Shown: positions 42,392 to 52,370 of the stretch, in pieces | Numbering within the stretch: position 1 is the first letter of the stretch | Layout of the letters: every line of letters begins with the position of its first letter | Assembly (NCBI RefSeq): GCF_011068285.1 | Contig: NZ_CP049616.1 | Span: 4,112,001 to 4,176,000, forward strand | DNA length: 64,000 bases | Reading direction: 5' to 3' | Source: Flagellimonas oceani | GTDB taxonomy: Bacteria > Bacteroidota > Bacteroidia > Flavobacteriales > Flavobacteriaceae | Program-made: the position numbers and the translations under genes | Notes under the pieces: generated by a model | The model's database searches: none | What the model saw: only the letters and a program-made list of their open reading frames with translations | Told to the model about the DNA's origin: nothing

Positions 42392-42862
42392 ATGGCAATC
42401 AAGAGTTTTCAAGGCGTTCGTTCCAAGGAAGAGAACAAAAAGAAATACAATGCCCCAATTTTGGTAGAGGATTACATGACCAGAAAATTGATCACTTTTT
42501 CCCCTGACCAATCCATTTTGGAAGTAATGGAGACTTTTGCCAAGCACCATATATCCGGTGGCCCTGTTTTGGACAACAATGGTTTTTTGGTCGGGATCGT
42601 CTCCGAGGCAGATTGTATGAAGCAAATTTCCGAGAGCCGATATTTTAACCAGCCTATTTTGGACAAGAGCGTGGAGCGGTTTATGACGAAAAATGTGGAA
42701 ACAGTTCCGCACGATATGTCCATTTTTGATGTTGCCGGTGTTTTTGCCAGGCACAACAGGCGTAGGTTGCCCGTAATGAAAAATGACATCCTGGTGGGGC
42801 AGATCAGTAGAAAAGATGTGGTGGTTGCGGCGCTTAAACTAACCTCCCACAGCTGGAAATAG
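42392..42862 (+). CDS. Paired CBS-domain protein
   Basis: 156 residues from the ATG at 42392; the frame's earlier start at 42293 would overlap the peptidase promoter. Two CBS repeats: about 25-85 ('VEDYMTRKLITFSPDQSILEVMETFAKHHISGGPVLD') and about 100-150 ('VERFMTKNVETVPHDMSIFDVAGVFARHNRRRLPVM'). Stand-alone CBS pairs bind adenine nucleotides and regulate partners; no partner is adjacent. Confidence 0.88.
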   Translation: MAIKSFQGVRSKEENKKKYNAPILVEDYMTRKLITFSPDQSILEVMETFAKHHISGGPVLDNNGFLVGIVSEADCMKQISESRYFNQPILDKSVERFMTKNVETVPHDMSIFDVAGVFARHNRRRLPVMKNDILVGQISRKDVVVAALKLTSHSWK

Positions 42863-42900
42863 AAAGGCTTTAACTCGTAATATATTTTGATGAAAGATTC

Positions 42901-43017
42901 GTCATTTCGAGTGGATTTCACGACAATATGAGTGAAATTTGTATCGAGAAAAAGAATTTTTATTTAAAAAAAGGTTCTCGATACGATTTTTCGTTTCTCA
43001 AAATCACTCGAACTGAC
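42901..43017. repeat. Dispersed palindromic intergenic repeat, copy 1
   Basis: Outer arms GTCATTTCGAGTG (42901-42913) and CACTCGAACTGAC (43005-43017), one mismatch; inner arms GTATCGAGAA (42941-42950) and TTCTCGATAC (42975-42984), perfect; side hairpin ATTTCAC/GTGAAAT (42915-42921 with 42932-42938). Second copy at 47251-47368. Lies between convergent genes. Confidence 0.85.
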
Positions 43018-43057
43018 GGTTTACCATAATATTATCAAAATACACTACTGGTGGAGT

Positions 43058-43411
43058 CTACTCTCTTTTCACTATCATATAATAATCATTGTCGAGCGGT
43101 AAATAGCCCAAGTCGTAGACAAAGAAATAGGTGCTGCCTTTTTTGGTGGTGTAAAGGTTGGTGATATATTCAAAATCAAAACCTTTGTCCAGCAAGCGCA
43201 TTTTGGTGGTCTTGGTCTTGCCGTCCCGTAATGGAAAGCTATCGAGTATCCTGTAATTTTTTCGGAGTTTGTTGTTGATGTTGCGCACCAGGTTTTTGCT
43301 ATCGCGGTTCAATAGGTTATTGTAGGCATTCCTGCAGTGGTCGGAGCAGTATTTTTGGTCGATACGGCCCAATAGTTTTTCACCGCAAACCAAGCATTTT
43401 CTTTCAGGCAT
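43058..43411 (-). CDS. Small zinc-ribbon protein (DUF2116-like)
   Basis: 117 residues. The N-terminus has C-x2-C and C-x3-C ('KCLVCGEKLL', 'KYCSDHCRNAY'), a zinc ribbon of the DUF2116 kind, followed by a basic stretch and a beta-rich C-terminal part. Nucleic-acid or protein binding is possible; no function is known to me. Ten bases after the pentapeptide-repeat gene on the same strand. Confidence 0.78.
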   Translation of the reverse strand: MPERKCLVCGEKLLGRIDQKYCSDHCRNAYNNLLNRDSKNLVRNINNKLRKNYRILDSFPLRDGKTKTTKMRLLDKGFDFEYITNLYTTKKGSTYFFVYDLGYLPLDNDYYMIVKRE

Positions 43412-43420
43412 AGGATAAGA

Positions 43421-43993
43421 TTAGGTCACCACAATATCATACTTTTTTAATAAACCGATCAATCCGTCCTTGCCAAAACGGGTTTTCTTCAATTGGTTGA
43501 TGGATGGATCAATATTGAAATTGATGGCAGAGGTGAAATCAGCTTGTTCCAGATTTGTGTTCTCGAAAATGGCATTTTCCAGATCACAGTCAAGGAATTT
43601 GGCCTGTTTCAGGTGTGCATCGGTAAAGTCAGTTTGATGGAGCCTGCAATCAGAAAATTGGATGTTGGGGAGATGCATCCCGGTAAATGATGCTATGGAT
43701 ACATTGCAATCCAAAAAATGAAGCGATAACAATAGTTGATTGCAAGTATCAAACTGAAGGCCCACCATTTTGCACCCTTCAAAAGTAACCTCGTTAAAAA
43801 TGGTGTTGGCTATATTGGCGTTGGTGAAATCACATCCTTCAAAAGTGCATTCCACAAAATTCTGATTGTCCAAAAAACCTTTGGAGAACAGGCAGTCCAC
43901 AAAACGGCAATTTTCGTAATCGCCCTTGGGCAATTTGGTTTGCGTATAATCCTGTCTTGTGAACTCCTGATCGGTCCAAAAGGCTGCTGCCAT
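43421..43993 (-). CDS. Pentapeptide-repeat protein
   Basis: 190 residues built from A(D/N)LXX-type repeats ('NCRFVDCLFSKGFLDNQNF', 'ADFTSAINF'), two blocks with a short break near residue 95, i.e. a right-handed quadrilateral beta-helix of Qnr-like size. Qnr proteins shield gyrase, but most members have no known role and this one has no clear Qnr loop. Its ATG shares one base with the stop of the large propeller gene upstream. Confidence 0.85.
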   Translation of the reverse strand: MAAAFWTDQEFTRQDYTQTKLPKGDYENCRFVDCLFSKGFLDNQNFVECTFEGCDFTNANIANTIFNEVTFEGCKMVGLQFDTCNQLLLSLHFLDCNVSIASFTGMHLPNIQFSDCRLHQTDFTDAHLKQAKFLDCDLENAIFENTNLEQADFTSAINFNIDPSINQLKKTRFGKDGLIGLLKKYDIVVT

Positions 43994-46900
43994 TACTCTC
44001 CTGTTAAAATAATGGCAGGAATGTCCAAGGCCTTGAACATGTCATTATAATCTTTCATACCACTGCCCACGATGGCATTTTTCTCATTTTCAAAAGTTTT
44101 CCATTCGGCCATATTGTCCTTGAACAGTTCTTTGGCTCCTTCGGTCACTTTGGGTTCCGGCACATCTATAAAACCTCTCAAATGCATAAAATCTGCATTG
44201 AGTTTACTGCTGAAGTTCACCACATCTTGGAAGGTTTTCTGTTTGGGCTGAATCAAGTTTTCTTCCCAGGTATTGATGCGTTCCAAAAGTGCATCGCCCT
44301 TCTCCAGCAATTCTTTGGCACTTTCGTTGTCCTGAAGCAGTTCCTTATATTTTTTAAGCTGGTTTTTTGCGGTGCGCATTTGGTTGACGGCCTTGTGCAT
44401 GCTTACCAAGGTCTCATCGATTTGGGTCAAATAGGATTGCTGCTCCGCATAATCGGCAGGTGAAGCATCGATCAATGGGTCGGCCAGAACCACGGCATCT
44501 GTTTGGACCGTCTCGTCTTCCAAAGTTAGGCGGAGCGTGTAGGTTCCCGGTGCCACGCGCGAGCTTCCGTAACCATCAAAACCAAAGACATTTTCAATGG
44601 CCGGTGAGGGCTCACGGTAAAAATCCCAAGTGAACCGATTATATCCTTTGGCGGAAGGCAAAACCTGTGGTTTTGATGGTCCGCCTGCCCAGCTTTTGAA
44701 ATCTTTTGGGGCTTGATTGGTATAAGTTCGGATTACTTTTCCGCCGGACAGCACTTCCAGCTTCAGTTCGGTGGAATCCAATTTCTTGGGCAGGTAATAA
44801 TCAAAGGTTACCCCAGATTTTGGATTCTGGCCCAATCCCGGTACATATTCATCGTTGCTGCCGTTAAAAATTCGGTACGATGGTTTTGGCGTCACAATTT
44901 GAAGCGAACTTGCCGGCTTCAAACTATTTTGGATCGCACCCAAATCATCCAATATCCAAAAAGCCCTTCCGGCCGTGGCGGCTACCAAATCATTATCCTG
45001 AATAATCAAATCATTGATGGGCACTACGGGCAGGTTCAGTTGCAAGGGTTGCCAGTGTTGGCCATCATCCAAAGAAACATATAGCCCGGTTTCGGTACCG
45101 GCATACAGCAATCCTTTTTGCTTTTTATCCTCGCGCACCACGCGGGCAAAGGTGTGCTCACCATCAATCCCGTTGGTGATTTTGGTCCATGTTTGCCCAT
45201 AATCCGTGGTTTTGAAGATGTAGGTGTCCAAATCCATAAACTTGTATCGCATCAAAGTGATGTATGCCGTGGCAGGATCGTGTGGGGATACCTCAATACT
45301 GTTGATGATACCTTCCTTAATGTTCGGGGGCGTAATATTTTCCCAGGAATCACCACCATTTTTGGTGATGTGCACCAAACCGTCGTCCGAACCGGCATAG
45401 AGCAGACCTTCTTCGTGGGGAGATTCCACCAAGTACATAATGGTGTTGTAGTTTTCCCCACCGGCAGCTTCGTTGGTGTACGGTCCGCTTCCCGGGCCTT
45501 GTTTCTCGATTTCGTCCCTTGTTAGGTCAGGACTGACCACATCCCAACTGTAGCCGCCATCTTTGGTTCGGAACACCACATTGCCTGCATGGTAAATGGT
45601 GTTGCGATCGTGGGGTGAGCTAATGATGGGGGCGTTCCAATTATAGCGGAACTTAAAATCCTTTGGAATGTTTCCGAGGCCCAATTCTGGATATTCTTTG
45701 ATGGGCTTTGCCATACGCGAAGCCTTCACCCACTTTTCGATGATTCCTTGGTAGCAACCACCGTAAACGACCTCGGGGTTGTCTGGATCGAATGCCAAAT
45801 AGGCACTTTCGCAACCGGCCACCGGGTACCAGTCTTTCCAATCGATACCGCCATCGCGCGTGCGGCTGGCAATGGCCACGGAAGAGTTGTCCTGTTGGCC
45901 TCCGTACACATTGTAGGGCACTAAATTATCCGTGATGACCCGGTAAAACTGCGAGGTGGGTTGATATTCTTGCGAGCTCCAGCTGATACCTCCGTTGTTG
46001 GACACATTGGCACCGCCGTCGTTGGAGTTGACCATGATCTGGTTGTTTTTAGGGTGTATCCAGAGGTCGTGATTGTCCCCATGAGGCGTTGGAACGGGTG
46101 TAAAGGTTTTTCCGCCATCAATGGATTTGGTCACTGGGGCATTGAGCACATACACGATGTTTTCGTCTTGGGTGTCCGCAAAAATCTCCATGTAATACCA
46201 AGAACGTGCAATATTGATTCTTTCCTTGTTGGTCTGTTTCCAAGTTTTTCCGGCATCGATACTTTTATAGACACCGCCTTTTTCGCCTTCGGCTTCAATT
46301 ACGGCATATACCACATCGGAATTTGCCCTTGATACAGAGATTCCTGATTTTCCAAATTCCTTTGGAAGTCCTTTTTCCATTTTGTCCCAAGTGCTTCCGC
46401 CATCGGTGGATTTATAAAACCCAGAGGATGCCCCTCCAGATGTGATCGTCCACGGAGTTCTTTCGTGTTGCCACATGGCAGCGTACAAAATCAAAGGATT
46501 GTTCATGTCCATGCTCAGGGATGAGGCTCCTGTGATATCATCGACATAGAGTACTTTTTCCCATGTTTCCCCTCCGTTGGTGGAGCGGTAAATGCCGCGG
46601 TCTTCGGACGGACCGTATTGTGCACCTTGGGCAGCGATAAAAACAATGTCGGGATTGGTGGGATGGATGATTACATCTGAAATGTGACGCGTTTTGTCCA
46701 GCCCAATGTGTTTCCAGGTTTTTCCAGCGTCGGTGGATTTGTAAACACCATCGCCCATAGAGGTCATGACCCCGCGGGCTGCATGTTCCCCCATTCCGGC
46801 TATCACAATGTTGGGATTGCTTTCGGAAACGGCAATATCGCCCACGGTCCCTGTTTTTAGGAATCCGTCGGAAACGTTTTTCCAAGTGATGCCGTCATCG

Positions 46901-47145
46901 GTGGTTTTCCAGATTCCGCCTCCAGTGGTTCCCATATAGTAGGTGTAGGGCTGGCCCACAACACCGGTAGAGGTGACACTTCGTCCACCTCGGAACGGGC
47001 CGATGTTACGCCATTTCAACCCGGGAAAAAGGGAATCGTTGACGACAATGGAAGGTTGGTCTGGTTTTTTGTTTCGTCGTTGTGCATCCATCGGATGCAA
47101 TGCCAATAATATAAAGGCACATAAAAGTAGCGGTCTTAGTTTCAC
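43993..47145 (-). CDS. Large secreted sortilin/BNR-type beta-propeller protein
   Basis: 1050 residues with a signal peptide (1-21). From about 35 to 700 there are many BNR/Asp-box blades ('[12 protein letters not shown]', '[12 protein letters not shown]', '[12 protein letters not shown]', '[12 protein letters not shown]', '[12 protein letters not shown]'), the VPS10/sortilin-like double propeller common in Bacteroidota and often misnamed glycosyl hydrolase. A beta-sandwich (about 790-900) and a helical C-terminal region follow. Cell-surface or periplasmic; ligand unknown. Upstream lies the second palindromic repeat. Confidence 0.9.
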   Translation of the reverse strand: MKLRPLLLCAFILLALHPMDAQRRNKKPDQPSIVVNDSLFPGLKWRNIGPFRGGRSVTSTGVVGQPYTYYMGTTGGGIWKTTDDGITWKNVSDGFLKTGTVGDIAVSESNPNIVIAGMGEHAARGVMTSMGDGVYKSTDAGKTWKHIGLDKTRHISDVIIHPTNPDIVFIAAQGAQYGPSEDRGIYRSTNGGETWEKVLYVDDITGASSLSMDMNNPLILYAAMWQHERTPWTITSGGASSGFYKSTDGGSTWDKMEKGLPKEFGKSGISVSRANSDVVYAVIEAEGEKGGVYKSIDAGKTWKQTNKERINIARSWYYMEIFADTQDENIVYVLNAPVTKSIDGGKTFTPVPTPHGDNHDLWIHPKNNQIMVNSNDGGANVSNNGGISWSSQEYQPTSQFYRVITDNLVPYNVYGGQQDNSSVAIASRTRDGGIDWKDWYPVAGCESAYLAFDPDNPEVVYGGCYQGIIEKWVKASRMAKPIKEYPELGLGNIPKDFKFRYNWNAPIISSPHDRNTIYHAGNVVFRTKDGGYSWDVVSPDLTRDEIEKQGPGSGPYTNEAAGGENYNTIMYLVESPHEEGLLYAGSDDGLVHITKNGGDSWENITPPNIKEGIINSIEVSPHDPATAYITLMRYKFMDLDTYIFKTTDYGQTWTKITNGIDGEHTFARVVREDKKQKGLLYAGTETGLYVSLDDGQHWQPLQLNLPVVPINDLIIQDNDLVAATAGRAFWILDDLGAIQNSLKPASSLQIVTPKPSYRIFNGSNDEYVPGLGQNPKSGVTFDYYLPKKLDSTELKLEVLSGGKVIRTYTNQAPKDFKSWAGGPSKPQVLPSAKGYNRFTWDFYREPSPAIENVFGFDGYGSSRVAPGTYTLRLTLEDETVQTDAVVLADPLIDASPADYAEQQSYLTQIDETLVSMHKAVNQMRTAKNQLKKYKELLQDNESAKELLEKGDALLERINTWEENLIQPKQKTFQDVVNFSSKLNADFMHLRGFIDVPEPKVTEGAKELFKDNMAEWKTFENEKNAIVGSGMKDYNDMFKALDIPAIILTGE

Positions 47146-47250
47146 GAGTGGTTGAATTAGTTAGTCCGTTAAAGATACTAATTCAATGTATTGTGGTAAA
47201 ACAAAATCACTTCAACCCGTCGGGCATTTTGGATACAAATAATAATAACT

Positions 47251-47368
47251 GTCAGTTCGAGTGGATTTTACGATTGAAATGAGTAAAATTTGTATCGAGA
47301 ACATACAATTTTGGTTTAAAATAAGTTCTCGATACAATTTTTCGTCCCTCAAAATCACTCGAACTGAC
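47251..47368. repeat. Dispersed palindromic intergenic repeat, copy 2
   Basis: Outer arms GTCAGTTCGAGTG (47251-47263) and CACTCGAACTGAC (47356-47368), perfect; inner arms TGTATCGAGAAC (47291-47302) and GTTCTCGATACA (47325-47336), perfect; side hairpin ATTTTAC/GTAAAAT (47265-47271 with 47283-47289). Compared with copy 1 the side hairpin has C-G changed to T-A, keeping the pair. Confidence 0.87.
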
Positions 47369-47394
47369 AGCGTTTTTTAAGGTACACAAGAGGT

Positions 47395-47886
47395 TCACTT
47401 TACTCTTTTGTAGGCAAACAAGACTTCTTCTTGGTTACCTCCCTCTTCAATAAGGACCCAAACATTCATTTGGTCGTCACTAATTTTTTCCATGGTGAGG
47501 TCTTCAAAATATACCTTGTTGGGTTCTAGCTTCACCAGCTTAAAATCGATGGTTTCGTCCTTTTCTTCCCAACCTCTCATATTTCCATCAAAATGTTTGA
47601 GCTGCAGGATAAGGGAGTCGTCCAATTGTTGGATGTGCCCCGATTCATAGAAGGAGACTTTATCGTTGTTTACCAAACGGAAAACGAACATCATGGAATT
47701 GCCCATGGGCGCGCTCCAGATTTCTTCGGCAATTCCGCCAAATGCTTCGCCGCTCCAATGGCCCTCAATCCAGGAAACATCTTCCAGATTGGCCTTAGGG
47801 GATGATTCCCCTTCGGGAAGTTGCAGCGTTTGCTGAGCAGAAACGATTCCTGCCCAGAGCAGTAAAATAAGTTTGATCGATTTCAT
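47395..47886 (-). CDS. DUF6265-family secreted protein
   Basis: 163 residues with a signal peptide (1-17). 'DVSWIEGHWSGEAFGGIAEEIWSAPMGNSMMFVFRLV' is the DUF6265 core, a lipocalin-like or THAP4-like beta-barrel. No enzymatic role is known. It precedes nothing in a tight operon; the SIMPL gene is 36 bases upstream on the same strand. Confidence 0.83.
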   Translation of the reverse strand: MKSIKLILLLWAGIVSAQQTLQLPEGESSPKANLEDVSWIEGHWSGEAFGGIAEEIWSAPMGNSMMFVFRLVNNDKVSFYESGHIQQLDDSLILQLKHFDGNMRGWEEKDETIDFKLVKLEPNKVYFEDLTMEKISDDQMNVWVLIEEGGNQEEVLFAYKRVK

Positions 47887-47922
47887 GGTTTGATTGGTTT
47901 TTGATTGATGAAACCCCGTCCG

Positions 47923-48621
47923 TTAGTTGGACAGGGCGAATTTTACGTTTACAGTGGTCTCCACCCTTATTTTTTCAAAATCGATGTCCAAGGGTTGTGC
48001 GTTGCCCATATCGGAAGAAACAGCTTTCATTTCCATCATCGGGGCTTGGTTGTATCGTGGGTAATACTGCGAGTTGTCGGCAATATGAATGGCCATTCCC
48101 ACTTTTTGACCCAAGGGTTTTGTTAGGGCTTCGGCTTTTTGCATAGCTTTTTTTACGGCCTTTGTTCGTAGTTCCAGCTCCAGCTCCTCCATTTTGGAGT
48201 ACTCGGTTTTTTCAATACTGGTGTTGGCAATGTCCAATTGTTCCAAAGCCATCATCACATCGCCAAGTTGTTTTCCTGAATAAACCACTAGGGAATATTG
48301 CTTGCTTTTCAGCACCTCTTTTTGGCGCAGGAAGTATTTTTTGAAGTTGCTGCCCATATCCTTGATCACGAGTTGCTCGTCCAGATCTATGCCCATTGCC
48401 TTAAAGCGCTGTGCCATTTGGTTTTCCTGTTCTTCAACGGAAACACGGCCTTTGGTGTCCTTTTCTTGTATAATAATGTTCAAATAGATTTTATCCGGGG
48501 TCACCAGCGTGTCCACTTGCGAAGATGTTTCCAGATAAGGGGTGTCCAAAAAGTTCTTGGATTGGGCAAAGGTTGTCATAGTAATTAAAGCTGTTGCTAC
48601 AAAAATTATAGTCTTTTTCAT
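47923..48621 (-). CDS. SIMPL (DUF541) domain protein
   Basis: 232 residues with a signal peptide (1-19, ending TFAQ). 'YLETSSQVDTLVTPDKIYLNIIIQEKDTKGRVSVEE' and 'LELRTKAVKKAMQKAEALTKPLGQKVG' are the SIMPL/DUF541 hallmarks (periplasmic, oligomeric; linked in some bacteria to oxidative stress defence). Function here unknown. Confidence 0.88.
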   Translation of the reverse strand: MKKTIIFVATALITMTTFAQSKNFLDTPYLETSSQVDTLVTPDKIYLNIIIQEKDTKGRVSVEEQENQMAQRFKAMGIDLDEQLVIKDMGSNFKKYFLRQKEVLKSKQYSLVVYSGKQLGDVMMALEQLDIANTSIEKTEYSKMEELELELRTKAVKKAMQKAEALTKPLGQKVGMAIHIADNSQYYPRYNQAPMMEMKAVSSDMGNAQPLDIDFEKIRVETTVNVKFALSN

Positions 48622-48746
48622 GATGTAATTTTATTAAAGATATATACTTCCGCCTTATGTTCAAAACCTGTGCCGTTTTAGATTCCACTGCCTTGTATTG
48701 AATCAAATCTTTGGTTTAACTCGATTAACTTGAGTACATTGTAGGG

Positions 48747-49892
48747 ATGAAATTTATTTTGGCACCCGATAAATATAAAGGCTCCCTCACAGGACGCGAA
48801 TTTTGTGAAACCGTTGCTCAAGGTATCTATAAAGTTTTCCCAAAAGCGGAAATTTTAAAGATGCCCTTGGCCGATGGCGGGGACGGTACCATTGATGTGG
48901 TGGCGGGCTATCTCAATGCATCAAAAGTGAGTTTAAAGGTCAAGGACCCGCTTTTCAGGGAAATCACTGCACATTATCTGCTGTCGGAGGATGGACAAAC
49001 GGCCTTTATCGAAATGTCCGAAGCATCCGGTTATAAGTTGCTGCAAAAATCGGAAATGAACTGTATGCGCACTACTACTTTAGGGACCGGGGAAATGATT
49101 TCGGACGCTTTGGAACGCGGGGCCCGTACCATATTGTTGGGAATAGGCGGCAGTGCTACCAACGATGGAGGCATGGGGATGGCCAAGGCATTGGGTTATT
49201 CATTTTTGGGTGCCGAAGGAAATGAATTGAAACCGATTGGTGAAAATTTGGGCAGGGTGAAGGAAGTCCATCAGCATAATGTCCACCCAAAGCTTTCAAA
49301 AGCTAAAATTCAAGTGGCGTGCGATGTGAACAATCCTTTTTATGGAGAAAACGGTGCCGCCAAAATTTATGGCGCTCAAAAAGGTGCATCGGAAAAGGAT
49401 ATCGAGTTTTTGGATGAAGGACTAAAGCATTTCTCCAAGGTGCTTAAATCTACTTTTGATATAGATGTCCAACAAATTTCAGGTGCCGGAGCTGCCGGCG
49501 GTGTTGGTGGGGGAGCGGTAGTTTTCTTGAATGCCGAACTGGTTTCCGGAGTGGATTTGATTATGGAACTGGCCCATTTTGATGAAGCGTTGCAAGGAGC
49601 GGATTGGGTGATTACGGGCGAGGGACAATTGGATGGCCAGACTTTTTCTGGAAAAACCATTAGCGGGGTAATCCGGTCTGCAAAAAAACAAAATGTTCCC
49701 GTTGCCGCTTTTTGCGGGTCCGTTGATGTCTCCATTGAGGAAATGCAACAAATTGGGTTGGATTATGCGGTCTCCATTCTTAATCAAATTGGGAATTTGG
49801 ACGATGCAAAGGCAAGGACTGCCGAAAACTTGAAATTGGCCAGTTACAATTTTGCAAACCTGTTAAAGTTGGGCAAAGGTCAGCTCAAATAA
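48747..49892 (+). CDS. Glycerate kinase
   Basis: 381 residues. 'MKFILAPDKYKGSLTGREFCE', 'MPLADGGDGTIDVV', 'ILLGIGGSATNDGGMGMAKALGYSF' and 'GAGAAGGVGGGAVVFL' are the signatures of class II-type bacterial glycerate kinases (GarK/GlxK family). It phosphorylates D-glycerate with ATP, usually to 2-phosphoglycerate. Its 3' end overlaps the convergent acetyltransferase gene by 13 bases. Confidence 0.92.
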   Translation: MKFILAPDKYKGSLTGREFCETVAQGIYKVFPKAEILKMPLADGGDGTIDVVAGYLNASKVSLKVKDPLFREITAHYLLSEDGQTAFIEMSEASGYKLLQKSEMNCMRTTTLGTGEMISDALERGARTILLGIGGSATNDGGMGMAKALGYSFLGAEGNELKPIGENLGRVKEVHQHNVHPKLSKAKIQVACDVNNPFYGENGAAKIYGAQKGASEKDIEFLDEGLKHFSKVLKSTFDIDVQQISGAGAAGGVGGGAVVFLNAELVSGVDLIMELAHFDEALQGADWVITGEGQLDGQTFSGKTISGVIRSAKKQNVPVAAFCGSVDVSIEEMQQIGLDYAVSILNQIGNLDDAKARTAENLKLASYNFANLLKLGKGQLK

Positions 49893-50482
49893 CTCCGGGT
49901 CATTTTAAATTCCAACGAAGTCTTAACGGTTTTCCATTCGCTGTCCAAAATGGAAAATACCACGGTGTCCCGAAGGTTTCCGGACTCATCCAAGCGGTGG
50001 TTTCTTAAAATACCGTCTTGCTTGGCACCCAATCTCAAAATGGCATTTCTGGAAGGATGGTTGTGGAAGTGCGTTCTGAATTCGACCGCAATGCAGTTTA
50101 AGTTCTCGAAGGCATATTTTAATAAAAGGTACTTGCACTCGGTGTTGAGTCCCGTGCGCTGAACTTTTTTGGCATACCACGTAGCCCCGATTTCCACACG
50201 CTTGTTCCTGGCGTCTACGTTGAGGTAACGTGTAGTGCCCACAATGGTGTTGTTTTTTTTGTTGATGATGGCAAAGGGCAATGACTTTCCCGCTGCCTGC
50301 TCGGATAGGGCGGTGTCCAAATAGGTGTCTATGGTTTTGGGCGAGGGGACTGCCGTGTACCACAGTTCCCAAAGTTTCCCGTCCGATGCGGCAAAGGCCA
50401 AATCCACTTTGTGCGCTTTTTGCAGGGGGACCAATTTTACCAATTCGCCTTCCAATTGAATGGGACGTAGCCAAGAATCCAT
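49880..50482 (-). CDS. GNAT acetyltransferase, RimJ/RimL-like
   Basis: 200 residues. 'LVPLQKAHKVDLAFAASDG', 'VGTTRYLNVDARNKRVEIGATWYAKKVQRTGLNTECKYLLLKYAFE' (acetyl-CoA-binding region; the usual Q/R-x-x-G-x-G/A is modified) and 'RLGAKQDGILRNHRL' are typical of the RimJ/L group. Could acetylate a protein N-terminus or a small amine; substrate unknown. Confidence 0.87.
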   Translation of the reverse strand: MDSWLRPIQLEGELVKLVPLQKAHKVDLAFAASDGKLWELWYTAVPSPKTIDTYLDTALSEQAAGKSLPFAIINKKNNTIVGTTRYLNVDARNKRVEIGATWYAKKVQRTGLNTECKYLLLKYAFENLNCIAVEFRTHFHNHPSRNAILRLGAKQDGILRNHRLDESGNLRDTVVFSILDSEWKTVKTSLEFKMTRSYLS

Positions 50483-50530
50483 AGGTTGAAATTAAGGTTC
50501 AAATATAAGTTTTAATCCATCGATTTAAAC

Positions 50531-50559
50531 AAAGAAAAAGCCAGGGAAAATCCCTGGCT
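50531..50559 (-). terminator. Terminator downstream of the 50592-51062 gene
   Basis: Perfect 9-bp stem AGCCAGGGA/TCCCTGGCT (50539-50547 with 50551-50559); on the minus strand it is followed by TTTTTCTTT. It is 33 bases after the minus-strand stop. Confidence 0.82.
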
Positions 50560-50591
50560 CCATCATCAATCAAAAAACGAAATCATATCAA

Positions 50592-51062
50592 CTATTCCGA
50601 TTCAAATTCCTCAATAATAAAGAAGCTTTTATCCTTCTTGTCAATGAGGTAATTGCTTTCCAATACATTGTAGTGCATGGATCTATCGTCAACGTTAATA
50701 TCAAAACCGTTATCGGTCTGTACCACCTCAAAGTTGTTCCTTTCGGAACCTTTGTATTTTAGTACCATATAATCATCATAGTTCGGGTCTGAGTCACTAT
50801 CGATAGCGACCAGTTTAGTGACATATGCGGAAGATGGCTTTCTATCCTGGTTTACCATGCCTTTGTCCTTACTGTCCAGTTCCATGGTGTAATTCCTTCG
50901 TTCCATCACCTTTACGCTATATTCTTTTTCCTTACCATTTTCGGAAACGGTAAAGGTCTTTAATTGCGTGGTGGCCTTCATGACCCCGGAATTATTATTT
51001 TGACCATAACCCGCAAAAGCGGTCAGGGTCGCTAATGATAGTATGCTAATCAACTTTTTCAT
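50592..51062 (-). CDS. Secreted protein of unknown function
   Basis: 156 residues with a signal peptide (1-20, about 'AFAGYGQ'). The mature part is polar and rich in Lys, Asp and Ser, with beta-strand-like segments ('TFTVSENGKEKEYSVKVMERRNYTMEL', 'NNFEVVQTDNGFDINVDD'). No recognised domain. Monocistronic, with its own terminator; lies next to the Dps gene. Confidence 0.82.
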   Translation of the reverse strand: MKKLISILSLATLTAFAGYGQNNNSGVMKATTQLKTFTVSENGKEKEYSVKVMERRNYTMELDSKDKGMVNQDRKPSSAYVTKLVAIDSDSDPNYDDYMVLKYKGSERNNFEVVQTDNGFDINVDDRSMHYNVLESNYLIDKKDKSFFIIEEFESE

Positions 51063-51109
51063 AGTGTAGTTTTTACGGTTAATAAATCAGTTCTTGAATA
51101 TATTTTTAA

Positions 51110-51604
51110 CTACTTAAGGTAAGCGGTGAACATCCAATGTCTTTTCTCCAATTCTGTCATAAACTCTGTCAGCATGTTTTCTGTTACAACGTCGCCGGTT
51201 TCGAGAGCGGCATTAACGGCATCCAACATGTTGTTGTGCAAAATTTCGTAATCGTTCAGTACTTCTCGAACCATTTCCAGCGCGGAAATATTTTTTTCGT
51301 GCTCTTTGATTTTGGAGAGTTCCAGCGTTTTTTTGAGCGAAAAATTGCTCTTTACACCGAATACACGGATTCTCTCGGCAACAATATCAATGTTTTCTTT
51401 TACTGTGTTGTATTCATTTTCGAACTCCTCGTGCAATTCAAAGAACTCTGGCCCTTCAATATTCCAGTGAAAGTTCCTCAATTTGTTATAGAAAACCTGA
51501 TAATTGGCCAAAAGGGTATTGAGGCTTACCACTATTTCAGCAGTTTCCAAATACGTAAATCCTAGTTTTTTAAAGGTTTTATTTTGTGCTTTAACAGCTT
51601 CCAT
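51110..51604 (-). CDS. dps: Dps-family ferritin-like DNA-protection protein
   Basis: 164 residues from the ATG at 51604 ('MEAVKAQNKTFKKLGF', the flavobacterial Dps start); longer in-frame starts at 51631 and 51718 are less likely. 'YQVFYNKLRNFHWNIEGPEFFELHEEFENEY' carries the ferroxidase His and the Asp/Glu ligands, and 'DIVAERIRVFG' follows. It should form a 12-mer that oxidises iron with peroxide and shields DNA under stress. Confidence 0.9.
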   Translation of the reverse strand: MEAVKAQNKTFKKLGFTYLETAEIVVSLNTLLANYQVFYNKLRNFHWNIEGPEFFELHEEFENEYNTVKENIDIVAERIRVFGVKSNFSLKKTLELSKIKEHEKNISALEMVREVLNDYEILHNNMLDAVNAALETGDVVTENMLTEFMTELEKRHWMFTAYLK

Positions 51605-51796
51605 ATAATAGATTTTTGATTTGTTCACCATAAAATTACGGCTCATGCCCCGAGAGGATTGATTGTAATGATGTAAATGTTGATGCAAAAGGTATCCGAG
51701 CGGTCTTAATGGCATCAATGTGCCTTTAGCATACCGATTGGAATAAACCTATTTCTGGAAAATCGTCGTAGAAACGATAAAAAAAAACGATTGGTA

Positions 51797-52021
51797 TCAA
51801 GGAGCTTCTTGGTGGTCTATAATAAAACCTTTGCGCAAGGATAGGTAAACGTCCGATGAAATATCGGTGACATATTCCTTTTCTCCATTGAACACTTTTT
51901 GCGGCTCTTTGTTTACAGGGTCGTGTTCTTGGACATAAATGGTATCCAATTTATCGTACAGCACTTTGCCTAAACTGAACCTTTTTATGACAGTGTACTT
52001 ATTTATACTTCGTATGGGCAT
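51797..52021 (-). CDS. Small protein of unknown function
   Basis: 74 residues, basic N-terminus ('RSINKYTVIKRFSLGKVLYDKLDTIYV'), then a charged stretch and 'YVTDISSDVYLSLRKGFIID'. No signal peptide or known motif. It could be a real short gene, since the frame is open and the composition protein-like, but there is no supporting context. Confidence 0.5.
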   Translation of the reverse strand: MPIRSINKYTVIKRFSLGKVLYDKLDTIYVQEHDPVNKEPQKVFNGEKEYVTDISSDVYLSLRKGFIIDHQEAP

Positions 52022-52153
52022 ATACTAAGTGGTTTCTGGTTGCCTGTTTGGACACGGTTCGTAGGAATAGGTCACTTTAATTGTGTTTAATTGATTACAT
52101 ACGTTTACAAACGAAAACAATTGATTACAAACCGAATATGGTTTTGAAGCGCC
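52022..52153. promoter_or_regulatory. Original upstream region of ssb, now cut off by the IS
   Basis: AATTGATTACA occurs at 52089-52099 and 52119-52129, flanking the palindrome CGTTTACAAACG (52102-52113). This is upstream of the IS left end; before insertion it would have lain roughly 100-150 bases before the ssb start. The arrangement suggests a regulated promoter (inference). Confidence 0.4.
52146..52153 (+). repeat. Target-site duplication, left copy
   Basis: GAAGCGCC immediately before the IS terminus; repeated at 55083-55090. Confidence 0.85.
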
Positions 52154-52370
52154 GGGAACTATATAGAAGTTTACACTAGAGAGTATAGAAAGATTACCGA
52201 CTTAAAGAAGCCCATTTTTTTCAATCGGTCAAATCAGGTGTACGGGCAAAAACGCACTCGCCTTTTTAGGTGCTATATGACCTGAATCTCCGATAACGTA
52301 AAAGAACGTTTGCAGCCCGTCAATGCCATACTAGATGTATGCAACCCTGACTAAACGGCTAGAACCGAGG

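Noticed and set aside
43421..43993. Quinolone-resistance Qnr protein
   Set aside because: Size and fold are similar, but no Qnr-specific loops are recognisable; called only as a pentapeptide-repeat protein.
42901..47368. CRISPR-like repeat pair
   Set aside because: Only two copies, 4.2 kb apart, with genes between and internal palindromes; no spacer array and no cas genes anywhere in the window.
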